From positions 124,001 through 188,000 of the forward strand of contig JAKLKU010000007.1 of NCBI GenBank assembly GCA_023150475.1: a DNA stretch of 64,000 bases, read 5' to 3'. The notes below the pieces were generated by a model, which saw nothing but the letters and a program-made list of their open reading frames with translations, was not told where the DNA came from and searched no databases. Below, one piece after another: positions 17,908-28,182 of the stretch (positions are counted from its first letter, which is position 1; each line of letters starts with the position of its first letter). The translations under genes were made by a program, and so were the position numbers. Source of the DNA: Planctomycetota bacterium (GTDB lineage: Bacteria; Planctomycetota; UBA1135; GCA-002686595).

Positions 17908-18771
17908 ATGCAAGCCAACTCGATGAACACAGCGGCCGTGCTCGGCGCGGGCACGATGGGGCACGGCATCGCGCACGTCCTCGCGCAAGCGGGGCTCACC
18001 ACGCGGCTCTTCGACGTCGCGCAAGCGGCGCTCGACAAGGGGCTCGCGAGCGTGCGCTCGAACCTCGACAAGGGCGTCGAGAAGCAGAAGCTCACCGTCG
18101 CCGAGCGCGACGCGACGCTCGCGCGGCTCTCGACGACCACCGACCTCGGCGCGGCGATCCGCGGCGTCGACGTCGTGATCGAGGCGGTGCCCGAGCGGCT
18201 CGAGCTCAAGACCAAGCTGTTCGGCGAGCTCGGCAGCGCCCTGGGCGCGAACGTGTTGCTCGCGACGAACACTTCGAGCCTGCCGATCACCCGGATCGCG
18301 GCCGCCGCGGCGCATCCCGAGCGTGTCGTCGGCATGCACTTCTTCAATCCGGTGCACCTGATGAAGCTCGTCGAGGTCGTGAAGACGCCGTCGAGCTCCG
18401 CGGACGCGGTGCGCGCCGCCGTCGAGCTCTCGGTGCGCCTCGGCAAGGAGCCGATCGTCGTGCAGGACGCGCCTGGCTTCGCGTCGTCGCGGCTCGGCAT
18501 CGCGATCGGCCTCGAAGCGATGCGCATGTTCGAAGCCGGCGTCGCGAGCGCCGAGGACATCGACAAGGCGATGGTGCTCGGCTACGGCTTCCCGATGGGG
18601 CCGCTCAAGCTGACCGACTTGGTCGGCCTCGACGTGCGCCTCTCGATCGCGGAGCACCTCGCGCGCGAGCTCGGCAACCGGTTCGAACCGCCGCAGGTCT
18701 TGCGCGACAAAGTCGCGAAAGGCGAGCTCGGCAAGAAATCCGGCCGTGGTTTCTACGATTGGAAGGCGTGA
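17908..18771 (+). CDS. 3-hydroxyacyl-CoA (3-hydroxybutyryl-CoA) dehydrogenase
   Basis: 287 aa; VLGAGTMGHGIAHVLAQAG, VVGMHFFNPVHLMKLVEVV, GYGFPMGPLKLTDLVGLDV. Confidence 0.93.
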   Translation: MQANSMNTAAVLGAGTMGHGIAHVLAQAGLTTRLFDVAQAALDKGLASVRSNLDKGVEKQKLTVAERDATLARLSTTTDLGAAIRGVDVVIEAVPERLELKTKLFGELGSALGANVLLATNTSSLPITRIAAAAAHPERVVGMHFFNPVHLMKLVEVVKTPSSSADAVRAAVELSVRLGKEPIVVQDAPGFASSRLGIAIGLEAMRMFEAGVASAEDIDKAMVLGYGFPMGPLKLTDLVGLDVRLSIAEHLARELGNRFEPPQVLRDKVAKGELGKKSGRGFYDWKA

Positions 18772-18804
18772 GCCGCGCCGCGCGGTGACCGCACGAGACA
18801 CGCG

Positions 18805-19482
18805 ATGAGCACCGAAGAGCTGCCGCGGAAGAAGACGCCGAAGTGGGTGTGGTTCGTCGGCGGCGGCTGCGCGCTCGTCGTCGTCGTCGGGCTCGTCGCC
18901 GTGGTCTTCACGTTGCGCTTCGTCAAACGCGCGAACGACCCCGAGCTGCAGTGGCCGAAGGTCGCCGAGCTCCTGCCGTTCGACGAACGACCGGACGGGT
19001 GGTCGGTCACCGGCCTGCCGTCGCCCGGCTCCGACGGCGAGATCTACCTGCTGCGGCCGCCGGGCACGAACGATCAGATCACGCTGTCGCGCTATCCGTC
19101 CGACGACGCCGAGAAGTTCCGCGCCGTGCACTTCGGCGACATGGAGCTCGAAGCGAATGCGCCCGTCGTCGGGCCGGTCGGGCGCTTCGACCCCGTGAAG
19201 GCGAAGCTGGTGGTGCAGGGCCGCGAAGTCGACGTCGTGCGTTACTACACGACGCCGGACTTGCCGGAGAAGCCCGACGGTCTGCTCGGTGCGATCCAGT
19301 CGGCCGCCGCGACGTCGAACATCGTCGTCGACGTGTCCAGCGCGAGCGCGAGCGGTGCGGCGGGTGAGCTCGTCGTCCTCGAGATCCGCCGCCAAGGCAA
19401 GCGCGAGCCGATTCCCGACCAGGACGTGATCGACTTGCTCGCGCCGTTCCGCATCGGCGCTGCGCCCTCCGAGCCGAAGTGA
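18805..19482 (+). CDS. Hypothetical single-TM protein
   Basis: 225 aa; N-terminal TM WFVGGGCALVVVVGLVAVVFTL. Confidence 0.6.
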   Translation: MSTEELPRKKTPKWVWFVGGGCALVVVVGLVAVVFTLRFVKRANDPELQWPKVAELLPFDERPDGWSVTGLPSPGSDGEIYLLRPPGTNDQITLSRYPSDDAEKFRAVHFGDMELEANAPVVGPVGRFDPVKAKLVVQGREVDVVRYYTTPDLPEKPDGLLGAIQSAAATSNIVVDVSSASASGAAGELVVLEIRRQGKREPIPDQDVIDLLAPFRIGAAPSEPK

Positions 19483-19507
19483 CTCCGACACGCCGAAGGT
19501 CCAACGC

Positions 19508-20194
19508 ATGAACTCGCCCGAAACTCCCGTCGTCCGCGAACGTGTGTGGCCGGTGCTCGGCATCGCGTTCGCTCTGTTCGTGTTCGTCGGACTGATCGGC
19601 GCGTTGTGGATCGGACGCTCGCGCGCCGTCGACGCTCGGGAGACGTTCGGCGCGTGGTTCGAAGCGAGCGCGCTGCCGTTCGGCTTCGTGCCGGTCGAGT
19701 CGGCGGAACTCGCCGGCGGTGACTCGGTGCTGCGCTTCGTGCGCGAAGGGTTCGTCGAGCCGGAGCGCAAGACTCCCACCGAGCCCGCCGCGCCGCCGAA
19801 GGACGGGTCGTTCACGCCGTTCGACTGGACGAAGCTCGAGATTCGCCCGCCGGGCGACGATCCGTGCGAAGCGTACGTCGTGCGTTATCCGTTCGAAGCG
19901 GCGCCCTCACGGCTGAAGCAGCTCTTCGACGTGCGCGTCCAGAGCGGCCCGGGCATGTTGCCGCCGAGCGGTGGGCGAGCCGTGCTCGATCGCGGCGAAC
20001 TCGTGTGGCGTGAGTGGAGCGCGCCGTACGTGTTGGAGCGCGAGTACGAAGCCGGCGGCACGAGCCGTGACATCGTGCGCGTGAACCTGACGCGAGAGAA
20101 GACGGCCCAAGTGTGTTTCGTCCGGTTCCCGCGCGGTTCGGCGGGCTCGCGCAAGAAGGTCGAGGAGCTGCTGGCGGCGCTGTCGCCGCGCTGA
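19508..20194 (+). CDS. Hypothetical single-TM protein
   Basis: 228 aa; N-terminal TM VLGIAFALFVFVGLIGALWIG. Confidence 0.6.
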   Translation: MNSPETPVVRERVWPVLGIAFALFVFVGLIGALWIGRSRAVDARETFGAWFEASALPFGFVPVESAELAGGDSVLRFVREGFVEPERKTPTEPAAPPKDGSFTPFDWTKLEIRPPGDDPCEAYVVRYPFEAAPSRLKQLFDVRVQSGPGMLPPSGGRAVLDRGELVWREWSAPYVLEREYEAGGTSRDIVRVNLTREKTAQVCFVRFPRGSAGSRKKVEELLAALSPR

Positions 20195-20372
20195 TCGGCG
20201 CTCGGAGGAGCGCTCCGCGGCAGGCGGCGCTCGGCAACTCGCTCGCGCTGGAGGGCGAAAGCGGAATCCGTTTCTCTGTGACGCAGAAGCCATGAGCGCT
20301 TCGGTCAAGTCGATCCGTCGGATGCGCCGAGACGGACCGCGTTTCCCCCGATCGTACGAGGAGCGTCGTTCC

Positions 20373-21542
20373 ATGTCCCTGCGCACCGTGCTCGCCCATT
20401 CCGACGAAGTCGACACCGACGAAGCCATCTCCGCCTTGCTGGCGCGCTGTGAGCGAGAGCTCGCCGGCGCGACGCCGCGCGGCGGCATCGTGTTCATGAC
20501 GCGCGAGTACGACCACGCCGCGGTGCTCGGCGCGTTGCGTGCGCGTTGGCCGGGACTCGCGCTGGTCGGCGCGAGCACCGACGGCGAACTCTCGTCGGAG
20601 CTCGGGTACCGCGGCGACTCGGTCTGTCTGACGCTCTTCGTCGGCGACGACGTCGACGTCTGCGTCGGCCAAGGACTCGAACCCAGCCGGAATCTGGAGC
20701 TCGCGGTCGACCACGCGTTGACGTGCCTCGCCGGACGCGAGCCGAAGCTCTGCATCGTGTTCTGCCCGGGCACCACGGGCAACGCGAGCGCCGTGATCGA
20801 CGCGCTGCACGCGCGGCTCTCGCGCTACGGTTGCCCGATCGTCGGCGGACTCGCCGGCGACCACGAAGTCGCGCCGACGACGAAACAGTTCTTCGGCAGT
20901 CAAGCCCACCACGACTCGCTCGTCGTGATGTTCCTCTGCGGCGACGGTCTGCGAGTCAGTTACGGCGTCGCCTCCGGTTGGTTCCCGATCGGCGGCAAAC
21001 ACGTCGTCACGCGTTCGGTCGGCAACACGGTCTACGCGATCGACGGACGCCCCGCGCTCGAGATCTACCAGAGCCTCTGGGGTCACAAAGTCACCGCCAA
21101 CCTCGGCGAGTATCCGCTCGCCGTGTACTGCGGTCCCGGTCAGGACGATTTCGTGTTGCGCGCCGCGATGTCGTGCGATGAACGCGCCGGCAGCGTCACG
21201 TTCGCCGGCGACGTGCCCGAAGGCGCCGTCGTCAGTGTCACGGAAGTCGTGCCCGAAGGGCTCTTGAGCGGCACGGAGACGTCGATCCGCAACGCGATCC
21301 AGCGCTTCACCGGCGACACGCCCGAGCTGGCGCTGCTGATCAGTTGCGCCGCGCGCAAATGGGTGCTCGGCTCGCGCGCGGACGCCGAGATCCGGCAGTT
21401 GCTCGCCGCGTTCGAAGGCGCGAGCCTGCCCAAGGTCCAACTCGCGGGCTTCTACTCGTTCGGCGAGATCTGCCCGGTCGACGTCGCGGGACCGCCGCGG
21501 CTGCACAACGAGACCTGCGTGACCGTCCTGATCGGACGATGA
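20373..21542 (+). CDS. FIST N/C domain sensor protein
   Basis: MSLRTVLAHSDEVDT start; ALVGASTDGELSSELGYRGDSVCLTLF, GGLAGDHEVAPTTKQFF, LAGFYSFGEICPVDVAGPPRLHNETCVTVLIGR. Confidence 0.85.
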   Translation: MSLRTVLAHSDEVDTDEAISALLARCERELAGATPRGGIVFMTREYDHAAVLGALRARWPGLALVGASTDGELSSELGYRGDSVCLTLFVGDDVDVCVGQGLEPSRNLELAVDHALTCLAGREPKLCIVFCPGTTGNASAVIDALHARLSRYGCPIVGGLAGDHEVAPTTKQFFGSQAHHDSLVVMFLCGDGLRVSYGVASGWFPIGGKHVVTRSVGNTVYAIDGRPALEIYQSLWGHKVTANLGEYPLAVYCGPGQDDFVLRAAMSCDERAGSVTFAGDVPEGAVVSVTEVVPEGLLSGTETSIRNAIQRFTGDTPELALLISCAARKWVLGSRADAEIRQLLAAFEGASLPKVQLAGFYSFGEICPVDVAGPPRLHNETCVTVLIGR

Positions 21543-22918
21543 ACGCAAGGCCCGAAGGTCCCGACGATGCGACGCGCGTTCGCGAGCTCGAACGCGAGTG
21601 CCGCCGTCTCGAACGGGCCCTGCGCCAGCGTGAACGCGAGGGCGAACGCGCGGAGACGTTCGCGTTGCGGAGCAAACAGGCGATCCTCGGCATCAACGCC
21701 GAACTGCAGCATTCGATCCAAGAGCTCGAGCGCACGATGACGCAGCTCTCCGACGCCAAAGTCGCGGCGGAACGGGCGAGCGAGGCGAAGGGGCGGTTCA
21801 TGGCGACGATCAGCCACGAGCTGCGCACGCCGATGAACGGGATCCTCGGCACTGCCGAGTTGCTCGCGCATTCGGACTTGGCGCCGGACGACCGTGAGCT
21901 CGTCTCGATCATCCAACGCTCGGCGAAGGGGTTGCTCGCGATCATCAACGACGTGCTCGACTTCTCGAAGGCCGAGAGCGGGCGCATCGAGCTCGAGGCG
22001 ACTCGTTTCGACCTGCGCGCGAGTCTGCGCGCGATCGCCGATCTCGAGTGGAACGCCGCGCGCAGCAAGGACATCTCCCTCGAGCTCCTGATCGCCGCCG
22101 ACGTGCCGCGTTTCGTCGTCGGCGATCCCGTGCGCCTGCGCCAGGTCCTGCTCAACCTGCTCGACAACGCCGTCAAGTTCACGCAGACGGGCGGCGTCAA
22201 GTTGATCGTCAGTCGTTCGGGTGACGAACACGTCGAGTTCGCCGTCGACGACACTGGCATCGGCATCCCGCCCGAAGTGGCGAAGAAGCTCTTCGAACCC
22301 TTCGTCCAAGCGGACAGCAGCACGACGCGCCGTTTCGGCGGTTCGGGGCTCGGGCTCGCGATCTGTCGTCACCTCGTGCGGCTGATGGGCGGCGAAATCG
22401 ATCTCACCAGCACCGTCGGACGCGGCGCGTGTTTCCGTTTCCTCGCCCATCTCCCGGTCGCGGACGACGTGCGTTCGCTCGCGCAGACCGGAGTGCAGCC
22501 ACTCGTCGCCGCGGCGCTCGGGCTGCGCGTGCTCGTCGTCGACGACAACCCGGTCAACCGCGTCATCGCGGTGCGCATGCTCGAGCGACTCGGTTGTGTC
22601 GCCGTCGCCGTCGACGACGGCCACTCTGCGATCGCGGCAGCCGCGGGCGGCGGGTGGGACGCGATCCTGATGGACTGTTCGATGCCCGTGATCGACGGCT
22701 TCGAAGCGACGGCCGCGATCCGCGCGCTCGACGGACCGGCGGCGCACGTGCGCATCGCCGCGATGACGGCGCACGCGTTCGCCGGTGATCGCGAACGCTG
22801 CCTGCAGTCGGGCATGGACGGCTACATCTCGAAGCCGATGCAGCTCGCCGATCTGCGCCGCGTGTTGAGCGAGCTCTGCGGGGTGCAGGAGTCGGCGCCG
22901 CGCTCCGCGGGCGTGTGA
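21539..22918 (+). CDS. Hybrid sensor histidine kinase/response regulator
   Basis: Coiled-coil N-terminus, FMATISHELRTPMNGILG H-box, DTGIGIPPEVAKKLFEPF, FGGSGLGLAICRHLV, C-terminal receiver VLVVDDNPVNRVIA...ILMDCSMPVIDGFEATAAIR. Confidence 0.95.
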   Translation: MNARPEGPDDATRVRELERECRRLERALRQREREGERAETFALRSKQAILGINAELQHSIQELERTMTQLSDAKVAAERASEAKGRFMATISHELRTPMNGILGTAELLAHSDLAPDDRELVSIIQRSAKGLLAIINDVLDFSKAESGRIELEATRFDLRASLRAIADLEWNAARSKDISLELLIAADVPRFVVGDPVRLRQVLLNLLDNAVKFTQTGGVKLIVSRSGDEHVEFAVDDTGIGIPPEVAKKLFEPFVQADSSTTRRFGGSGLGLAICRHLVRLMGGEIDLTSTVGRGACFRFLAHLPVADDVRSLAQTGVQPLVAAALGLRVLVVDDNPVNRVIAVRMLERLGCVAVAVDDGHSAIAAAAGGGWDAILMDCSMPVIDGFEATAAIRALDGPAAHVRIAAMTAHAFAGDRERCLQSGMDGYISKPMQLADLRRVLSELCGVQESAPRSAGV

Positions 22919-22952
22919 CGCCGCGCGCGGGAGCACCCGCGAGTGCTTCGGG

Positions 22953-25316
22953 TCACTGCGCGCGCACCGTGCGGACGTCGTCGCCGATGCGCACCGTGAC
23001 GTCGCGCGGGTTCGCGGCGTGCAACGCGAGCTCCGTGACCTTGCCGTCCTTCCACGCGCAATCGACGGTCAGACCGCCGCGCGCGCGCCAGCCTCGGAAG
23101 CGCCCTTCCTTCCATGCGCTCGGCAATGCGGGGAGCAGCACGAGCTCTTCGTTCTGACTCTGCAGCAGCATCTCCGCGATGCCCGCGCACGCGCCGAAGT
23201 TGCCGTCGATCTGGAACGGCGGGTGCGCGCAGAACAGGTTCGGATACGTGCCGCCTCCGTGATAACGCAGCGGATCGCTCGCCGAACTCGGTTTCGCATA
23301 CAGCTTGACGAGCCGCCACGCGCGTTCACCGTCGCCGAGCCGCGCCCAGAAGCCGATCTTCCACGCGAGCGACCAACCGGTGCCCGCGTCGCCGCGGCGC
23401 TCGAGCGTCGTGCGCGCGGCCTTGGCGAGCTCGGGCGTGCGACGGACGTCGATCTGGTTCGACGGATGGAGGCCGAACAAGTGTGAGACGTGGCGGTGTT
23501 GCGGTTCCGCTTCGTCCCAGTCGACGAGCCACTCTTGCAGTTGACCGTGTTTGCCGATCTGGTGCGGCGCGAGTCTCGCGAGCTTCGCCTCGAGTTCCTT
23601 GCGGAGTTCTTCGTCGCGGCCGAGCCGCTTCGACGCGTCGATCACGGCGCCGAAGAGCTCACGCACGATCTGCTGGTCGATCGTCGGCCCCATGCAAGTC
23701 TGCACGGCGCGACCCTGAGCGTCGAGGTATGCGTTCTCCGGCGAGTTCGACGGCGCCGTGACGAGCCAGCCGTGCGTGGGCTCTTCGACCAAGAGATCCG
23801 CGAAGAAGAGCGCCGCGTCGCGCAACGTCGGATAGATGCGCGCGAGCACCGCCGGATCGCGCGAGTAGAGCCAACGCTCCCACAGTTGCCGTGCCGTCCA
23901 CGCGCCGCCGGTCGGAGTCGAGCCCCAACTCGCGTGTTCCCCCGGCGACGTGAAACCCCACGGATTGGTGATCACGTGTGCGACCCAACCGCGTGCGCCG
24001 TAGTAACTCCGCGCCGTCTTGCGACCGGGCTCGACCCAACTCTCGACGAGTTTCACGAGCGGCTCGACGCAATCGCCGAGCGCGGCGACTTCGGCGGGCC
24101 AGTAGTTCATCTGCAAGTTGATGTTGATGTGGAAGTCGCCGTTCCACGGAGTCTGGTACTCCTCCGCCCACAGTCCTTGCAGATTCGCCGGCAACGGCGA
24201 ATCCGGGCGCGAGCTCGAGATCAACAAGTAGCGCCCGTAGTCGAAGAAGAGCGCGGCGAGGTCCGGATCGTCCGTTCCGCTCGCGAGCGCCGCGAGGCGG
24301 GCCGTGGTCGTCGGCGCCCCCGAAATCGTCGCGTCCGGTGGATTCGTCGTGTCCGGCGCATTCGGCGTGCTCGGCGCGGACGCGCTGGGACGAGGCCCGA
24401 GCTCGAGCGACACGCGGTCGAAGTACGAGCGATGGTCCGCGACGTGGCGCGCGAGGAGCTCGCTCCACGGCCGCGCCGCCGCACGGTCGAGCTCGCCGAC
24501 GGCGCGCGCCGGATAGTCGAGCGCCGTGAAGCTCGTCCGCGCCGCGAAGAGCAACACGACCTCGTCCGCGCCGCGGATCGAGAGCCACTCGCCGTCGTAC
24601 GAGCTCTGCCCACCGCGGTTCAGCGCGCGCAAGCCCGCGGCGAACTGGACGCCTTGCACGTCCTCGACTCCGCTCGCGAGTTCGCCGACGAGCACCAAGT
24701 CGCGGCCCGCGGGCATCACGTTCGCGCTCTCCTTGCGTTCGAGCTTCGCGCGCAGCGTGATCGAGCCCGGCCGCGACGCAGTGAAGCGGAACCCGAGCAC
24801 TTGGTCCGCCGCGCTCGCGATCGCTTCGCGCTCGAAACGCACGCCATTCTGGACGTACGAGGTCTTCGCGACGGCGGTCGTGAGGTCGAGCTCGCGACGG
24901 TATTCGCTGGCCGCGCCGGGCTCGAACGCGAGCCGCAGATCGCCGAGCGTCTGGTAACAGCCGTAGGCGACGTCCTTGCCGTTGCCATGGCCCGAGCCGG
25001 CGCCGGCGCACGTGAAGTGCTGCTGCAAGAGCTCCTGCGCGCCGTGTCCATCGCCCGCGAAGAGCTTCGCGCGGATCTCGGCGAGGTGTTCGTGCGCATC
25101 CGCGCGGTCGGCGTCCTGCTTCGAACCCGACCACAGCGTCGATTCGTTGAGCACGATGCGTTCCTGCTCGACGCCGCCGAACACCAGCGCGCCGAGCCGC
25201 CCGTTGCCGAGCGGCAAGGACTCCGTGAAGTGCTTCGCCGGCTCGTCGAACACGAGCGCACGCCTAGGAGCTTCTTGTCCGACCACCACCACCGCCAAGA
25301 AGAGCGCCGTGAACAT
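22953..25316 (-). CDS. Glycoside hydrolase family 95-like (alpha-L-fucosidase)
   Basis: 787 aa; WTESLPLGNGRLGALVFGGV-like start (FTESLPLGNGRLGALVFGG), LQGLWAEEYQTPWNGDFHININLQMNYWPAEVAAL, HRHVSHLFGLHPSNQI. Confidence 0.92.
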   Translation of the reverse strand: MFTALFLAVVVVGQEAPRRALVFDEPAKHFTESLPLGNGRLGALVFGGVEQERIVLNESTLWSGSKQDADRADAHEHLAEIRAKLFAGDGHGAQELLQQHFTCAGAGSGHGNGKDVAYGCYQTLGDLRLAFEPGAASEYRRELDLTTAVAKTSYVQNGVRFEREAIASAADQVLGFRFTASRPGSITLRAKLERKESANVMPAGRDLVLVGELASGVEDVQGVQFAAGLRALNRGGQSSYDGEWLSIRGADEVVLLFAARTSFTALDYPARAVGELDRAAARPWSELLARHVADHRSYFDRVSLELGPRPSASAPSTPNAPDTTNPPDATISGAPTTTARLAALASGTDDPDLAALFFDYGRYLLISSSRPDSPLPANLQGLWAEEYQTPWNGDFHININLQMNYWPAEVAALGDCVEPLVKLVESWVEPGRKTARSYYGARGWVAHVITNPWGFTSPGEHASWGSTPTGGAWTARQLWERWLYSRDPAVLARIYPTLRDAALFFADLLVEEPTHGWLVTAPSNSPENAYLDAQGRAVQTCMGPTIDQQIVRELFGAVIDASKRLGRDEELRKELEAKLARLAPHQIGKHGQLQEWLVDWDEAEPQHRHVSHLFGLHPSNQIDVRRTPELAKAARTTLERRGDAGTGWSLAWKIGFWARLGDGERAWRLVKLYAKPSSASDPLRYHGGGTYPNLFCAHPPFQIDGNFGACAGIAEMLLQSQNEELVLLPALPSAWKEGRFRGWRARGGLTVDCAWKDGKVTELALHAANPRDVTVRIGDDVRTVRAQ

Positions 25317-25631
25317 GCCGCTCTTCTACCGCCCAGGCGGCTGACGTTCACGCCGCGCCGTCCGATCGCGAGCGCGGCGAGCGGTTGGGTCGAGATCTCC
25401 GGTGTCGGTCGTCACGAAGCCGAAGAGATCGCCCTGGTCCTGGTTCCGAACGGATGCGAGGCACGCGCACGTGCCGAAGACGACGGAGAACATGCGCATG
25501 CTGTGCGCGACGGCGCGATACGCCACACGAATCCGCGAGTCATTCGTGTCGTGGTCCGTCGGCGCGGTCGGGGCGCCGCACGCGCGGATCGCGACGCGCG
25601 CGCGGATCGCGACGCGCGCGTCGACGCGGGC

Positions 25632-26021
25632 TCATTTCAAGCGCTCGAGTCGTCCCTTGCGGCTCACGATGTTCTTGTAGTCCCACTGCACGACGCGCGC
25701 CTGTTTCAGCCAGCGGCGCAACTGCGTGACCTTGATCTGCTCCACCGCAGTGAAGCGCGCTTCCGCGGCCTTGAACTTGCCTTCCTTCACGAGGCCGGGT
25801 TCGTCGAACGATTGACCGCTCCAGAAGAGCAGTCGAATGCAGTCCTTCAGCTTGCTGTAGCCGACGATCGGATTCCCGTCGAGGAACCACACCGGGTGCG
25901 CGTGCCAGATCTTGTTCTCCGCATCGGGGAGACCACGGTCGATCTCTTCGGCGAGTTTCTGACAGATCGCGCGCTCGAGCGGCTCTCGCGCGACGTTGTA
26001 CTTGGACGTGTCGGGATGCAT
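25632..26021 (-). CDS. DUF1801-type protein
   Basis: 129 aa; ENKIWHAHPVWFLDGNPIVGYSKLKDCIRLLFWSGQSFDE. Confidence 0.7.
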   Translation of the reverse strand: MHPDTSKYNVAREPLERAICQKLAEEIDRGLPDAENKIWHAHPVWFLDGNPIVGYSKLKDCIRLLFWSGQSFDEPGLVKEGKFKAAEARFTAVEQIKVTQLRRWLKQARVVQWDYKNIVSRKGRLERLK

Positions 26022-26049
26022 GTCGACTCTTCCGTGGGCGTGCGTGGTT

Positions 26050-26721
26050 TCACTTCTTCCGCCGCACCATCGCGTCGATCCAGATCGGAGCGAACGGCGA
26101 CGTGCAGCCTTTCGACGTCGGGTAATCGCGATAGATCCCGAGCTTCTCGCCGATCGCGATCGCGCGCTTGCGATGCTCGGGGAAGTGGATGCCGATGCCG
26201 GCGAGGCAGAAGTTCATCGTCCACTGCGTCGGCGCGGGTGCCTTGCCCATCTCCGACTCGATGCGTTTCAGCAGCTTCGGGAGATCGAGACCGTCCGGCG
26301 ACTTGCCGATGCGCTCGGACGTCAGGCCCCAACCCGCGCGCGCTGCCCACGGATCGTCGTCTTCCATCCACTTCTGACGCAGCGCTTCCTTGTCGGCGTG
26401 TTGCTTGACGACGTACGCGTTGAGCCAATCGGCGAGTTGCGCCGCGTCGGCCGAGCGCACCAACGTGTCGAGTTCGTCGCGCGACAACTCCTTCGGGTCG
26501 AAGAGCAACACTGCGAGCATCCGCGCGTCGAAGTTGCCGGTCTTCCACAACGCACGTGCGAGCTCGGGATCGACGCCGAGCTTCGCCGCGAGTTTGCGGA
26601 TCTCCCCGAGCTTGACGCCGAACTGCTTCTCGCCGACTCCCCACTTGGTGTTGTGGGCGCGCACCTTCGCATCGCCGAGCTCCTCGAGTTGCTTCAGCAG
26701 CTCCTTGGCCGTGGTCTTCAT
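26050..26721 (-). CDS. DNA alkylation repair enzyme-like HEAT-repeat protein
   Basis: MKTTAKELLKQLEELGD start; KWGVGEKQFGVKLGEIRKLAAKLG, ELARALWKTGNFDARMLAVLL. Confidence 0.8.
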   Translation of the reverse strand: MKTTAKELLKQLEELGDAKVRAHNTKWGVGEKQFGVKLGEIRKLAAKLGVDPELARALWKTGNFDARMLAVLLFDPKELSRDELDTLVRSADAAQLADWLNAYVVKQHADKEALRQKWMEDDDPWAARAGWGLTSERIGKSPDGLDLPKLLKRIESEMGKAPAPTQWTMNFCLAGIGIHFPEHRKRAIAIGEKLGIYRDYPTSKGCTSPFAPIWIDAMVRRKK

Positions 26722-26880
26722 CGGAATCGATCTCGGTTGCGCTTCGAGGGACGGTTTCGAGGTCTGGCGGATCGGCGGAGCGGCGTGCGCCGCGACCGAA
26801 CTCGGCACGGAGTCTAGCCAGCGGTCGAAGACGGAGAGCGCGTGTCGTTCGCGCTCGCACGGATTACGCGCAGCGCGGGG

Positions 26881-28182
26881 TCACGAGGAGCGCGAGGCTT
26901 CCGCGAGCACTTCGGCGAGGTGCACGACGCGCACGTCGCGGCCCGCACGGTCGAGGCCCGAGTCCCACTGCATGTGACAGCCGGGATTCGCCGTGACCAG
27001 AGTGTCGGCGCGCACTTCGTCGAGCGCGGCGAGCTTCGGCTCGAAGACCGCGCGGCTGTCCTCGGGGCGCAGCATCGAGTAGATGCCCGCGGAGCCGCAG
27101 CATTGTTCGGAGTGAGGGAGCTCGACGCGTTCGAGGCCGGCGACACGATCGAGCAGCGCGCGTGGTTCCTTGCGGATCTGTTGGCCGTGACAGAGGTGGC
27201 ACGGATCGTCGTAGGTGATCCGGCCGAAGGTGCTCGGGTCCACACGCGGCCGCCAGTCCGGCGGCGCACGCTGCGCGACGAACTCGGCGAAGTCGAACAC
27301 GCGCCGCGAGAACGCCTCCGCGCGCTCTCGCCAGGCCGCATCGTCCGCTAGCAAGTGTCCGTACGCCTTCATGTGCGCGCCGCAGCCCGCGCTGTTGACG
27401 ATCACCGCCAGCGGCTCGCCGTCGGAACCGATCACGCCGTCGAAGGCGACGATCGTGTCCTTCGCGAGCTCCTTCGCTCGGCCGAGTTCGCCGTTGTGCG
27501 CGTGCAATGCGCCGCAACACGCGTGGCCGCCGCACGTGCGCGTCGCAAAGCCGATCGCAGCGAGCACGTCGACGGTCGCGCGGTTGACGCGGCCGAAGAG
27601 CTCGGGCATCACGCAGCCTTCGAGCACCGTGACTTCGCCGCGCAGCTCGCCGCGCGCGGGCGTCACGAGAGGCAGCGGCTCGCGCTCGGCCTTCGGGGGC
27701 ACGAGCGGCAGCGAGAGCAGCGCTTGCTTGCGCGCGCCCGCGAGCGCCGCGACGCGTTTCAGGAAACCGGATCGTTGCGCGAAGCCGAGCGCGTTCATCG
27801 ACCAGCGCAGGAACGCGCGATTCGGGAGCACGACTTGGAAGCCGACGAAACGACCGAGCGCTTCGGGCCATGGCCGATGCGTCGCGCGTTCGGCTCGGTC
27901 GCGCGCGAACTCGAGCATCTCGCCGTAGCGCACGCCGGCCGGGCAGACGCTCTCGCAATGGCGGCAGCCGAGGCAGAAGTCGAGCTCGTCGCGGTACGAA
28001 GGATCGTCGCCGGCGATGTGACCCTCGGCGACGCCGCGCATCAGGTAGACGCGGCCGCGGGGGCTCGACGCTTCGTTGCCCGTCAGTTGGAACGTCGGGC
28101 ACGTGCGCAGGCACAGACCGCAGTGGATGCAGTCGAGCGTCGCGGTGTACTCGACGAGCGACTTCGGGTCGGCGAGGCTCAT
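26881..28182 (-). CDS. glcF: Glycolate oxidase iron-sulfur subunit
   Basis: DCIHCGLCLRTCPTFQLTG and DFCLGCRHCESVCPAGVRYGEM ferredoxin motifs; two CCG domains. Confidence 0.9.
   Translation of the reverse strand: MSLADPKSLVEYTATLDCIHCGLCLRTCPTFQLTGNEASSPRGRVYLMRGVAEGHIAGDDPSYRDELDFCLGCRHCESVCPAGVRYGEMLEFARDRAERATHRPWPEALGRFVGFQVVLPNRAFLRWSMNALGFAQRSGFLKRVAALAGARKQALLSLPLVPPKAEREPLPLVTPARGELRGEVTVLEGCVMPELFGRVNRATVDVLAAIGFATRTCGGHACCGALHAHNGELGRAKELAKDTIVAFDGVIGSDGEPLAVIVNSAGCGAHMKAYGHLLADDAAWRERAEAFSRRVFDFAEFVAQRAPPDWRPRVDPSTFGRITYDDPCHLCHGQQIRKEPRALLDRVAGLERVELPHSEQCCGSAGIYSMLRPEDSRAVFEPKLAALDEVRADTLVTANPGCHMQWDSGLDRAGRDVRVVHLAEVLAEASRSS

Noticed and set aside
16045-19815. 1256-aa minus-strand ORF
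   Set aside because: Antisense to clearly recognisable dehydrogenase genes; Arg/Asp/Glu/Val-rich shadow translation typical of high-GC DNA. Only its far end overlaps the ATP-grasp gene in another frame.
25582-25620. 18-bp GC-rich direct repeat (cgcggatcgcgacgcgcg x2)
   Set aside because: Two copies of low-complexity GC sequence; no clear function and not a CRISPR array.
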